Shown here one piece after another: positions 10,479-31,737 of a DNA stretch of 64,000 nt. The DNA is from Thereva unica (taxonomy: Eukaryota; Arthropoda; Insecta; Diptera; Therevidae): NCBI GenBank assembly GCA_949987705.1, contig OX465283.1:132334101-132398100 (forward strand), written 5' to 3'. Below the pieces are notes generated by a model. It saw only the letters and a program-made list of their open reading frames with translations. It made no database searches and was not told the origin of the DNA. Position 1 is the first letter of the stretch. Every line of letters begins with the position of its first letter. A program made the translations under genes and the position numbers.

Positions 10479-11985
10479 GAGCCCTAGGAGTCAGCCACGT
10501 TGATATTAATCCCATCACTGCGGCCGATCTCGACCTTGTCTCTCCCAACCCGCAGGAAACGATCATTATAGCCTTTGAAAGTAGCTGTCTTGCGAAACAA
10601 CGAAGAACCAACTGAAGGGTTGGGGGTAGAACAATGATCTCTAGGTAAGGGGAGAGATGTTAGGAAACTATTTAACAGGGCTAAGGTCTCGGGTAACTGG
10701 GACCTCTAAAAGAGAGCTCTTACCGATTATAACGAAAGATTTGAGAAGATCCAAACGAAGTTCATGGAAAACCTTCTACGAAGAAATAGACAAGATTCCA
10801 GCCTCCACGAGATTACATAAAGTCCTGTCTAAGGATCACTCCAATGTCATTGTTTCCCGCAAGACTCCTGAAAGGCCCTTTACGGAGGACACCAGGGATA
10901 CCATGAAGCTATTTATGAGCACTCATTTCCCGGGCTCTCAAAGTTACTGACCCTGGATTGGCCTTAGAACCTAACACTGGATCGGAGGTAGTACTTACCC
11001 ACCAGTCCTACAATAGGAACAAACAGAATTTTCACTGCTGGTAAGATTGAATGGGCCATTTGCACCTTCAACCTTTCAAAGCTGCTGGAAAGGATTACAT
11101 GTCACCGGCTCTTCTTCAGAGAGGCTAGGAAGAGATCTTACCATTCCTGCTGCCATTATTTCCAGGTAGCTTTTTGCTGGAGAGAGGCTAGGGTAGTCTT
11201 TATCCCTAAATCGGGGAGAAGATCGTATAGAGAAGCAAAATCCTATCGACCTATCACCCTCTCCTCCTTTCTGAAGATGGAGAAGTTTTTAGGCAGGCAT
11301 ATTAGAGAGGGTCTTACAGCGAACCCACTGCACTGCCCGCGATTTGCCTAACAGTCAGGCAGAGACTGCCATTCATGTGCTAGTGAGAGATATTGAGAAG
11401 TCCCTCAGGGCCAAGGAAATCTCTCTTTGCGCCTTTACAGACATTGATAGTGTGTTTGACAACGTTACTTTCGACGCGATGGATCACGTCGCTTCTCAGT
11501 AGCAGATTGATAACTGCTGAGATTAATAGCGAATCAATTACGGTAATGGCAGCTAAGGACTGTCCTCCTCAAGGGGGCGTCCTATCACCCCTCTTATAAT
11601 CAATCGTAATCGACGAACTTCTTGCCGACCTGAATAGCAATTAGCGGCGGTCATGATGACACTCTTTCAGACCTCATGCAAGTCGCTCTGTCATATGTGC
11701 ATAGCTGGTGTCGGAGCAAGAACTATAAGGTATAAACCCACAAAAAACTGTCATTGCACAATTTACGAATAGAAAGAAGCTAAATTTAAAGCTCCCCGTT
11801 GGATGTTTAAGAAATGGTTTTATCAAAGGAACCTACATATCTAGGCATATCCTGGACCAAAAGCTCTCGTGGAAACCCCAGATTGAGAGAGTAACTGCCA
11901 AGTCAATCTCATCAAAACCTGTGTCCTCAAATCGAGGTTAATATTTTGACTATATACGACGGTCATAGGGCCATTATATGTAGAT
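10479..11985 (+). pseudogene. Decayed LINE of the I/R1-like group (EN-RT linker and RT)
   Basis: Plus-strand frames give, in order: a linker (TKDLRRSKRSSWKTFYEEID at about 10720), YRPITLSSF-type RT blocks at about 11240, a CAFTDIDSVFDNVTF block at about 11430, PPQGGVLSPLL at about 11565 followed by IDELLADLN, and the C-terminal LSWKPQIERV block at about 11865. Several stops and frameshifts separate them. This LINE type is unlike the FADD-type family to its left. Fragments with matching domain types occur at 21060-24180, 30355-31372, 37345-37920 and 53365-53650. Confidence 0.75.
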
Positions 11986-12034
11986 ATAACTATGTCATCG
12001 ATATATTAATCCTTCCATAAGAATAGAGGCCAGG

Positions 12035-12142
12035 GGTGGCAGCACTGTAGTCGTTTCAAGTCATATTTTTCGAGTTTTCCATTGAATTTTTCCATTTAAA
12101 ACACGGTAACAAATGAGTTGAAACGACTTCTGTACAGCCGCC
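12035..12142. mobile_element. Short foldback repeat (108 bp)
   Basis: The ends GGTGGCAGCACTGTAGTCG and the reverse complement of ...GACTTCTGTACAGCCGCC pair imperfectly, with a shared GTCGTTTCAA core. The centre is A/T-rich. No clear target duplication was found. Confidence 0.45.
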
Positions 12143-13610
12143 TCAGATTACCTATCACGATGACCGCAAAATATTGCTAACCCAAACCAAAATTCCTACG
12201 CAATCATTAACTTTTATAAAATATTATTTTTACTGACTAATTAAGTTGTGCTATTTAATATTCGCGCACTTTTCTTTATGGGATAGAAAAGTTTGGCCTT
12301 TTCACAACAGATAAAAAAAATACATAAAAGAACCTAATTAAAAACCATTTGTAAAATTAAATACGGAACGACACATGTTCACTTGCTATTGATTTCATTT
12401 TTTAATAGTCCACAAAAAAACCTCACAACAGTGTTACTTTTATGAATATAACGTAAGAGGTAATAGGACTATATAAGGTTTGCTTTAGAAATTATCTTAC
12501 TACAGCAGGTTGGGAGTAAAATTAATTTCCTAAAAGCTCTAATAAGGATTATAAGATTACACTCTTGTTTTCCGAGAAAGTGGATTTGCTACAATTAATT
12601 TGTTCGTTTGTTTATTTTCCTTATTTTTGTTCGTCAGGCATGTAAAACCGAATACCCTTGTTTGGTAAGAGATTTTGGAAGGATGAAGTAAGCCCGAAAT
12701 TTTAGTATCGCTCTGAAAGAATGAAATATGAAAATAATTATATAATAGTGCTCTCGCACAGCTGGGTCGATTCCTTTATTGAAATTTCTCGTGACTTGTA
12801 TGTGTATTTAGTATTATGTGTATTTAGTATTAAAATTGAACATTTAGAATAAAAGCCTCTTTATTATAACAAGAAACACGTTTATATTATAATAGATACA
12901 TTTCTACATTCCTTCATAAACCACAAGTCAACGTAATCAATCAAAAAGGATAAATACTAGTCAATATGACGAGAGTCTCACTCACTCCCTCAATTTTTGC
13001 AATCAATCAATCAAATCGACATCAACATAAATACTGACATTTAACAAACCCAATAGCAAATTATTTTTAAAATCTGAGTCAATACTTATAACTTTCTCTG
13101 TTAGTTATAAAATTGTCGTATTTATTATTTATGCAAGAAGGTAAATAACTTTACATATTTAAAAAAATAAAACTCAACTTAAAAATCGTATACTTTTGTG
13201 AGTGTTTTTCTTATTTAATGTTATTGCTTTAGTTATTATTAGTAATAAAAAATATTTATCAGAGCTATGTACATCTGTATGACTAATAAACACTTGAGAA
13301 TTCTATTTTTTTACAAGTACAGTTGGCATAAAGAAATTTAGTTTTAAGAATTCATTGTAGTTATAGGATTTCTGAAAATCAACAAAAATCATACAATAAT
13401 GTGCCAGTTCATACTTATTAAATGTATGTATATAAAGTAAATTTGTTAAAAAAATCATGGTTAGGGACCATGATTTACCATTTTTTTCTTGGTAACCTGG
13501 TAGACTAAAAGTTCTACTTAACGAATTATATAAATATAAAAGTGATCTAACAATAGTGCGAGAGGTGATATGGATTGGAAAGGGGATCCTAGAGAAAAAC
13601 GCACAATATA
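12143..13610. other. A/T-rich intergenic stretch, nothing recognised
   Basis: Long A/T-rich sequence with no plausible ORF, no strong inverted repeat and no homology to other parts of the window. Confidence 0.5.
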
Positions 13611-13890
13611 CATGGTGTTTTGCACTAAGTGGCTAATCCGTTAGGGGTGATTCCTGTATGCATTTGGAGAAAAAAATTGTTCTAGATAATGGGGCTATCG
13701 GCCCAATGCACTGAAAGATAGGGTCTAATTACGTTTAAGTAAATTAAAAAAATTGTCCGAACCTCTTTTCTTAAAAACCCTGTCTTTCAGTAGATAGCGC
13801 CGATAGCTCCATTTTCTAGAACAATTTTTTCTCCAAATACATTCAGGAATCACCCCCTAACGGATTAGCCACTTAGTGCAAAACACCCTG
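13611..13890. mobile_element. 280-bp mariner-like MITE with long inverted arms
   Basis: Arms of about 90 bp (13611-13702 and about 13797-13890) are near-perfect inverted copies starting CA[T/G]GGTGTTTTGCACTAAG. TA flanks both ends (13609-13610 and 13891-13892), as in Tc1/mariner insertion. There is no coding sequence. Confidence 0.8.
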
Positions 13891-13910
13891 TATTCTATAG
13901 CTGTAACGAG

Positions 13911-14182
13911 CAGAGTTCGGAAACGCCCACTCGCGTGCGCACCCGATCGACTCAAAACTGATTTTCGACTCATTTGCGCACACGAAATAAATCAAGCGCA
14001 CACAGCAATTGTCCTTATTACTCACGCACGTGAGCTGTGTGCGCTTGAAATATTTCGTGTATGTGAGTTGAGTCGTTCGTGTGCGCACATGAGTAATTGG
14101 AAATATACAAACGACTCAAAGCATGTGTGTTTTGACGCACACAAAATTGATCGCCCACATGCGTGTGCGTTTCCGTACTCTG
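13911..14182. mobile_element. 272-bp hAT-like MITE rich in CGCACAC repeats
   Basis: The termini are CAGAGTTCGGAAACGC and, inverted, CAGAGTACGGAAACGC. The flanks GTAACGAG (13903-13910) and GTAACAAG (14183-14190) form an 8-bp duplication with one mismatch. The interior is itself a large foldback with many GTGCGC/GCGCAC motifs. Open frames across it are by-products of this repeat structure. Confidence 0.8.
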
Positions 14183-14289
14183 GTAACAAGAAAAATCATA
14201 TTTTTGGGACGGCATTCATTTCAAGGAAACAAATTAAACATCTGGTAATGGAGTTTGACGCTATAGAGTTAAGCATATGTAAAATAGGT

Positions 14290-16290
14290 ATTATTACTCC
14301 GTAATAAATATACATAACCCGACTGAAGATTCACTAGAAGAAGTGAGAGAAGCATTCTATACTAAGCTAAGAAGCTGTCCTACACATGATGTTAAAATTG
14401 TCATAGGAAATGCAAATGCAAAAATAACGCCATAAAAGGACATACCGACCAGCAATAGGAGCATTCAGTCTACATGACGAAACAAATGAAAAACGGTATG
14501 AGACTGATCAGTTTTGCAATGATGAATAATGTGGTAATCGTAGACATAAGATTCAACGGAAAGATTGTACATAAGGCACTGACATATAGTAATGGACTGC
14601 TAAATAAGCAAAATCCCATACAAAAAAGTGGCACCAAAAACTATTGCTGCCTCACTCCCACGTTAAATTCCAATGAACTGTAATCGTCAGCGCATGTCAG
14701 CGATGTAAACATAATTAGAGAAAAGTAGACAGGTATAGTTTTTGTTCTTCTGTCTCACTCTTGAGCTATTTTGAAAAGTTCGTTAAACGGGGGAAATAAC
14801 CGTCACAGTTTTGAGATAAATACATTTATTTAATGGAAAAACTGATAATAAATAAAAATAAGTGATGGAAATTTTGTTTCTATTAATTATTATGAACATT
14901 TTATCACTTGTTTTCCCCTAAATTCGAAGAAAAAATTTTTGTTTAAGTAAAAAAGGTTTTCTATTTCTGGAGAAGAATGGTGCCATTCAGCATTATCAAT
15001 CAGCAGTCCATTACTATATGTCAGTGACATAAGGTAACCTGAAGATCTCTGGATGGAAGAACGCAATGATGATATACTTATAGATGCGCATCACTGTTCA
15101 GAAGTATTAGATGTCAGTTCATATCGTGGTGCAAACATCGACTCTGATCTTTTTATGATTGGGACGAAAATTAGAAGCAGAATATCGACAGTAAACGAAA
15201 GAAGAAATTACACCGAAACAAAATTTATCGTGAAACTGTTAAAAGAAGAAGAAAAACAAGAAGAATATGTAGAAGAAATAAGTAGATGAGGGACAGATTC
15301 AAATAGTTGAATTATAACTTGGAAACCCCAATCAAAAAATCAGCATCAAATACTCTAGGTTACGATCCCTGTGAAAGAAGTGAATGGTTCGACCATGATT
15401 GTGCACGAGTAACACAGGAAAAGAATGCAGCATATGAAGTATTGATACAGAAACACAGAACGAGAAATGCATCTGAGACATACAAAGAAAAAAGAAGGCT
15501 TTCTGCGTTAAACTTCAGCCTTACGCAGAAACCTCTCTTTGAAACTATCAAAGCGGTTTCCGTCCCGGAAGATTTATCACAAACCATATTTTGGCTCTTA
15601 GGCTGGTCCTAGAAAAGGCAAATGAATTTAACATAAACATACATTCCGAATTCAAAGCTTTCAAAAACGCCTTTGATAAAATAAAACGTGAAGCATTATA
15701 TAAAATTACGGAGTACCTAAGATATCCCAAACACCTCGTAGATTTGACCAAAATGACAATGAAGGAGGAAAAATGCAGAATAAGAATTGAAGGAGAGCTG
15801 TCAGTACCATTCAACACCGCAGTAGGACTAACACAAGAAGATGCCCTTGGCTTAAGCTGACGACATCGTAATACTAGCCAGATCCACCGTAGCAATGAAA
15901 GAAGCCTTCGTATCGTTAAAAAGAGCAGCAAAGAAATTCGGACTAACGACTAACTAACGAAATACATATAGGGGAATTCTCAAAAGACGAAATGATCGCC
16001 AGAATGACATGATACATGAACATCGAAGAAGTATACGAATTTATATACTTAGGGATGCTAATTTCAAAAGCTAACGACAAGACATTCGAAGTCAAAAGGA
16101 GATTAGCGCTGGGAAATAGAAGGTACTTTGGGCTACGTAAACACTTCTTAACAATGAACATATCAAGGAGGACTAAAGTGAAACTATACATAACCCTTAT
16201 AAGGCCAACACTACTGTATGGATCCGAAACCTGGACATTAAGAAGTAACGAAGAACACCTCCTAGGATGCTTCAAACAATTCACACAGGC
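14290..16290 (+). pseudogene. Decayed LINE (endonuclease-RT, RTE/CR1-like)
   Basis: Fragments in order: an endonuclease piece (KIVIGNANAKI at about 14390, then NGMRLISFAMMNNVVI at about 14490); its continuation after a MITE (DAHHCSEVLDVSSYRGANID at 15080-15140); a linker; RT middle (FKAFKNAFDKIKREALYKIT at about 15650, VGLTQEDALG); and the RT C-terminus (EFIYLGMLISK at 16030, YFGLRKHF, LIRPTLLYGSETWTL at about 16195-16240). Frameshifts and stops are frequent. This family is often annotated in insects as craniofacial-development-protein-2-like. The exact clade is uncertain. Confidence 0.75.
14577..15026. mobile_element. 450-bp hAT-like MITE, family CACTGACATATAG, copy 1
   Basis: The terminal inverted repeats start CACTGACATATAGTAATGG and extend to about 25 bp. 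An exact 8-bp duplication ACATAAGG flanks it (14569-14576 and 15027-15034). It interrupts the endonuclease frame of the surrounding LINE. A second copy, in inverted orientation and of almost the same length, lies at 45713-46161. No transposase is encoded, so it must have been mobilised in trans. Confidence 0.9.
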
Positions 16291-16309
16291 CCTTAGTGGT
16301 TATATTTAG

Positions 16310-17039
16310 CTTGACCTCGTATATTTGTTTGTTTCTTTGGTTCAAATCCTGCGACAGCTTTTTCAACTACTTCTACTTAACCGATTCTTATGAAAATTGA
16401 GTTCCCGTGACAATGCAATCTGACAATTTTGTAAAAAAAAATGGTACTTCCAAGATGGCGGACGAGTGTTGCAATTGAGTCCCGATTCCATTGAAAATCG
16501 GTATCGGAGGATTTTTGGGCCACAAATGACGATTCTGTGGTCAAAATATGAAAATTCAAAATGCCGGATGAATTTTGCAACTGTGTTCTGAATCCAAATG
16601 AGAATTTATGAATCTGTTGTCAAAATTAGAAAATTTAAAATGGCGCTGGCAATATGGTATGCACAACTAATCAGTTTACCAGAATTTTGTAAAAAAGTAA
16701 AACAAAAATGACTGAATTCACACTAAAAGGAATACAATAAAGATCAAGTTATTTCATTGAAATAATTTTTGATGTTTTGCATGCATCCAAGTTAAGGTTT
16801 CGGTATTGTGCCGAGAACTGTGTGGCGTTAGGGTGGTTAAAAAGGATACGTCGTTAGCGATTCGCCACCAAAGTCAACGTTATAAACGTGCCGAGGACTG
16901 CGTGGCAAGGCTGGGCATACCTTGTTGTATAAGAGCCTTGTCCCTCTACATGGACCTCAGGGGGTCGACTTTTATATGTCCAATACTCGTCGGAACAATA
17001 TGAATGAAAAAATTAATAAAAAAATTTAAACTAAAATAC
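16310..17039. other. Intergenic, no gene recognised
   Basis: The 16370-16640 segment repeats short phrases (TGAAAATT..., AAGATGGCG, AAAATGCCG) like the degenerate dispersed repeats seen in insect genomes. At 16806-16920 a GTGCCGAG-ACTG-GTGGC phrase occurs twice about 85 bp apart (16808 and 16889). No function can be assigned. Confidence 0.35.
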
Positions 17040-17970
17040 AGCGACGAAGTCTAGGGGGCTAGAAAAGGCGAAGAAAGAGTATAGAGCAAAGTACACTAAC
17101 ATGAGTGAAAACGATAGGCTTGCTGAACTATAAAGTAGACGGGAATAGCTAGCATCACAAACGCCTGACCAACGCGAAGCGAGGTTGTCGAAGCAACGGG
17201 AGCGTTTTCATAGCTACATGCAAAGTTGACGAAGCAACGGGAGCGTTCCCTTAGCTACTGTGCATCACAAACGCCTGATCAAATAAAGGCAAGGTTGACG
17301 AAGCAACGGGAGCGTTTCCTTAGCTATGTTGCATCACAAATGCCTGATCAAATAAAGGCAAGGTTGACGAAACAACGGGAGTGTTCCCTTAGCTATGTTG
17401 CATTACAAAATCAAAGCCCAGGACCAACTGGTAGTTGCCTCACGAAATATGGTCAACGTTAATATAACCGATATCGTACCAGCAGATATTAACAAGACAG
17501 GTGGTTTACCACAAGAACTTGAATTATTCGTAAGAGTCAAAGCTGTTACGTGCTAACGTTGACGTCTCGAAAGGGTTGGTGAACGGCCTCAGTTTCGTCG
17601 AGCGCAAATCTATGAAACAGACGTACCATCTGTTCAAATTGATTTTGAAAGTGACGGGATATACCTTATCCATTCTAAAGCCATACAATTTCCACCAAAG
17701 TTTAATTATGAAGCTGCCGAGAGAAGGATGCTACCAATAATTTTGTCATGGGCCTCCACTATCCATAAAATGCAGGGAAGTACTGTTGACCATGCTGTAG
17801 TGTGTTTGTGCTCCAAACTGTTTGTTGAAGATCAAGTGTATGTAGCCTTGAGTCGCGTAAGGTTTTTGGAAGGGCTATGTATTGAGGAGGACCGTGCAAT
17901 AATGATGCGATGAAAGAGTTTGAAAGGAAGAGGAGTTTGGATAGTGATACGAGCTAAAGATCAAACTAAA
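17040..17970 (+). pseudogene. Helitron remnant: N-terminal repeats joined to Pif1 helicase C-terminus
   Basis: The 5' part encodes a KEYRAKYTNMSENDRLAEL-type leader, followed by tandem units of the form RLTKQRERSLSYVASQTPDQ. The 3' part (about 17490-17910) encodes a Pif1-like helicase C-terminus, including SWASTIHKMQGSTVDHAV and the superfamily-1 motif VYVALSRVR. The Rep domain and most of the helicase are missing, and stops occur at 17555 and elsewhere, so it is an internally deleted, dead copy. The combination of repeat-rich N-terminus and Pif1-type helicase is typical of Helitron proteins. No Helitron ends (TC...CTRR with hairpin) were located. Confidence 0.7.
17186..17412 (+). repeat. 69-bp in-frame tandem repeat, about 3.5 units
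   Basis: Units beginning TTGACGAAGCAACGGGAGCG start near 17226, 17295 and 17364, a 69-bp period, with a diverged unit before them. The period is a multiple of three, so the repeat encodes a 23-residue unit (core LTKQRERSLSY). It lies within the Helitron remnant. Confidence 0.8.
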
Positions 17971-18753
17971 ACTAGAAAATAAAAAAAATATGTAGGTAAA
18001 AATACTTTTAATTGTAATGGTTTTATTTGAAATCATAAGCTGTACCAAAAACTAGAATATAATTAGAACATAAACATGGACCTTCTTGAGATTCTCACGT
18101 CTGGTAAGAAATCGTGGAATAGTAGCCGTGCTGTTTTCTCATGTCGTGTGCCAAGGGCTTTGTGCGCTGCGTTAACAGATTAAGTAATATTGTGGAACTT
18201 TTAACAGACTAAAATAAAAAAGTTGTTATGAATAGTAAGACGTCCTGTGAATTACAAAGTAAACATAGCCATTCACATGCAATCACTCTGATTTCTGAAA
18301 GCCATTTGAATATCTACCAACGCTGCACAACTAAGAATAAATGTGAACTTTTGTTCTTTATCAATTAGTGAGAAAGCTCACTTCATCCCAATTAATAATG
18401 ACCCAGGGCAAACTTATTCTTGAAAAATTTGTTTTGGTTGGCCTTATCATTGTAATGAATGTCATTAATGATTAATTAGTAATAAAATAATATAATTAAA
18501 TTTTGACGCAAGGAAATCACATACAAAATAAAGATGCGGCATATTTATTAGATAACATTGACACAGCAGAAGCCTTTGTGACCTCTTCTCTACATTGACT
18601 CCAATTAATCATATAAATTGCCCTCGAATGTTTATTTCTGGTTTAAAGTGGTTTGTAGTAAAGCCCGACCACTTAGCATTTGTTGTAATGCCTTTTGAAA
18701 TTACTTATCAGGTTGTTATTAATTTTTTGCGTATTGTTACATTCTCGCTTCAG
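17971..18753. other. Non-coding, probably upstream intron of malic enzyme
   Basis: A/T-rich sequence with no coding frame recognised. Because the next exon starts at a splice acceptor with a pyrimidine-rich tract (18740-18753), at least the right part is inferred to be intron. The upstream malic enzyme exon or exons were not identified. Confidence 0.4.
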
Positions 18754-29172
<10,419 letters not shown>

Positions 29173-30190
29173 AGGAAAAAAAAACATAAATTAACGACTA
29201 CCACTAGTCTGCAATTGAGTCACAAACCAAGAAATTAGATTAGAGCTAATTAAAAAACAGAAAATTTTCTCACTTTTTTTCTCTTGCCGCTTACAGGTTT
29301 GGTTATTTATTTTCTATTTTCTATTACATGGCAAAAATGTGCTTTTATATAAATTTTTACTTTAATTTAAGCAATTATTTCAACTTCGATTGAAATAAAA
29401 CTAAAGTTATATGATAACCTTTTTTTTCTCCTTGAGAATATTATTAATTTATGAAAATGGAAAAGTTTTCTCTCAAGTTATTAATGATAAATTTCTACAG
29501 TATTTTTTTTAAATTATTATTTCATTATTATTTTTCTCGTTTGTTTTAAACAATTGATGTAATTAATGCCAATAAAAGAAGGATGCAAAGCATTCGAATA
29601 TGTATTTAATTTAAATTATTATTGTTATTATTATTTATTAATTTAAATATTTTAAATAATAAATTACAAAGAGTGAAAAGAAGTGAAATTATCTCTAAAG
29701 ATATAAATTAAGTATGACACACACGATTTTAATATTAGTACTTATTGAGAAAAATCTCTTAAGAAAACATAACACATACTAATAAAAATATCCCAGGAAA
29801 AACAATACCAAACCCACATTTTAAGTACTATTTATAAATAAAAACAAAAACTACATAATTTTTACTTTTTTGTTTTCACATTGTTTTTCTTTTTTTCTTT
29901 CTGTGCCAATTTTTTTCGGTCTCAAGTATTACAAGGGCTGATGCGAGATATTTAATCTCATTATTATTTAATGTGTCTAAAATATTGTGGTTGTGTTTAT
30001 TTTTATTTTGAAATTTTCAAGCAAATAATCCACCGTGTTATAAAAATTAAGAAATTGAAAAACTTTAAACTCTGTTTCATCTTTATAATTGTATGTTACA
30101 AAAAGAAAAAGAGCAATATATTCGATGGGATTTTAAATAAATTATGTTCAGTTACAACAGTTTTTATTTACTTTTAATCTTAGATCAAGG
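29173..30190 (+). other. Men: Malic enzyme 3' UTR (inferred) and A/T-rich flank
   Basis: A/T-rich, no coding. Candidate polyadenylation signals AATAAA occur near 29393, 29571, 29658 and 29837. The true cleavage site cannot be chosen from sequence alone. Confidence 0.5.
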
Positions 30191-30354
30191 TATATTGTAT
30201 GTGTCAATGAGTAAAAGGCTATTGGAATGTACAGTGGATCAAATATTTTTGCGGTCCATTTCAGCGAAAATCTTTAAATTCATATTTGAAGAAATGTTCG
30301 CGAAGAAACTATATATATTGGTTGGTCTAGTATAAATAGCATCTCCGCGTCTAT

Positions 30355-31372
30355 TTGTGTTTCAGTTCAATTGGGAAGACAGTCTACCCGAGTCCAACAT
30401 CTGCAACTTACTTCCCAACAAACCGAAGGCAGGCCAGTGGTCAGAACACCAGGGGCTCCAAGGAGCGGACCCAGATAGCCGTTGTACTGGCAAAAGTTGC
30501 TGGACCCACCAGAAAACTGGCCTTACATTTTCTAGGGGGCAATGTTGCAAGCCGGACCCAACTGCTGCACTGCAAAAGCGGCAGCGGTCAGAGGATTCTC
30601 CAGCTGAGCAGGGAACCCTGAAGGCAAATTGACTGGGAGCAATCCTCCTCGATTTGCGACTCCAAGAGCATGATTATTTTATTTTATGCTCAGCATACCT
30701 ACCCTACGACTCCAGGGACCCACCACCATCCAAAGAACTAAAGGATATCGTGGGTCACTCTAAAAGGAGCGGTCTGCAGATCATCGTAAGATGTGATGCG
30801 AACGCCCTTCATGATGCCTGCAGCAGTAATGGGGTGAACAAGAGCAGAGGGAATATCCTTTTGCTAACCTCGTAACTACTAACCTAGGGCGGTAGCACGT
30901 AATTTGTTTCAATCGACCTCTTCATACAAAATACTTTGTAACACTTGAATTTTTGTATGAAGAAGTCGATTGAAACAACGTACGTGCTACCACTCCTGGA
31001 CATATAAAACCGCACGGCACGGACCTACCTTCAATAACGGTAGGAGACGTGAGGCTATTGACATCACGCTGGCCCCTCAACACGTGAGTGGCTGTCGGGT
31101 CTCAGATGAGCCAGCGTGCTGAGACCACAGGCATAGCGGGTGAGTCTTTGGAAAGAATGAGGTCATATAGGAATCCTAGATACACGAACTGGGCAGCGTT
31201 TCGGGGCGAACTCAGTAACGTATTAGGGGTTCCATACAACCTAGCAACAGTCTTTTAAGCAGAGGTGTGCGCTATACTGGCATCCACTCATGAAACCTTA
31301 AGAAGACCAGAACAAACGGTCAAATCTTTATCTTCTCTGATAGCCAAGTGGTAATAACGACTATAAGGTCCC
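30355..31372 (+). pseudogene. I/R1-like LINE fragment: endonuclease and start of RNase H
   Basis: The plus frame at 30654-30875 encodes endonuclease (FILCSAYLPYDSRDPPPSKE, then IIVRCDANALHDA). After a foldback insertion at 30891-30991 the linker RNPRYTNWAAFRGEL follows (about 31170). The text then jumps straight to RNase H (AEVCAILASTHETL, IFSDSQVVITTIRSL at about 31260-31370). The whole RT has been deleted. A BEL/Pao element splits the RNase H; the rest continues at 37345. Confidence 0.75.
30891..30991. mobile_element. 101-bp foldback MITE
   Basis: Arms of about 41 bp (30891-30931 and 30951-30991), starting GGTAGCACGTA, pair with about four mismatches around an 18-base spacer. It interrupts LINE sequence. 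Homologous-looking flanks (CTAGGG and CCTGG) may extend the arms. No unambiguous target duplication was found. Confidence 0.7.
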
Positions 31373-31628
31373 TGTTAAAAATGTTGTCAACTTAATGTTG
31401 TCAACTTAGGTGTTATCAGAAAACACACTGAAACAGGAAGCCTTGACTTGTGAAAAAAAACGAATGAGGCTTGGAAAATGAATTGTCAGAAGGGAGAAAA
31501 AACTCTTAAAGGACAGTTCATTCTGCCTCTAAAGAAATCCCTTTTAATATAATAATATTGAAAAAATAAATAAAGCATTAAATAAATTATAAATATTTTA
31601 TCGGAGCAAAGTTTTTTGATTTGCAACA
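31373..31628 (+). repeat. BEL/Pao 5' LTR
   Basis: 256 bp, TGTTAAAAATG...GCAACA. It contains the 17-base phrase ATGTTGTCAACTTA(...) twice near its start and an A/T-rich region with AATAAA motifs towards the end. It matches 37084-37339 base for base as far as I can read. Confidence 0.93.
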
Positions 31629-31737
31629 AAAGCTTTAAGAGTTTTTTCTGTTTTGGCAAATTAATCTTTGATTTCAGGTTGATTTAGATTTGAAGAATCG
31701 AATTTCGCGATTTCTTCAAGAGATACGAGCTTCCAAT

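Noticed and set aside
13876..14304. 142-codon open frame on the plus strand
   Set aside because: It runs through the CGCACAC-rich foldback element and its flanks, and the opposite strand is open too. It is a by-product of the palindrome.
18695..18753. Hydrophobic leader-like extension upstream of the first malic enzyme exon
   Set aside because: It would begin at TTG, and it overlaps a pyrimidine-rich splice acceptor. It is intron, not a signal peptide.
30355..30632. Overlapping open frames of about 90 codons
   Set aside because: They sit in the upstream part of a decayed LINE and show no conserved motif of their own.
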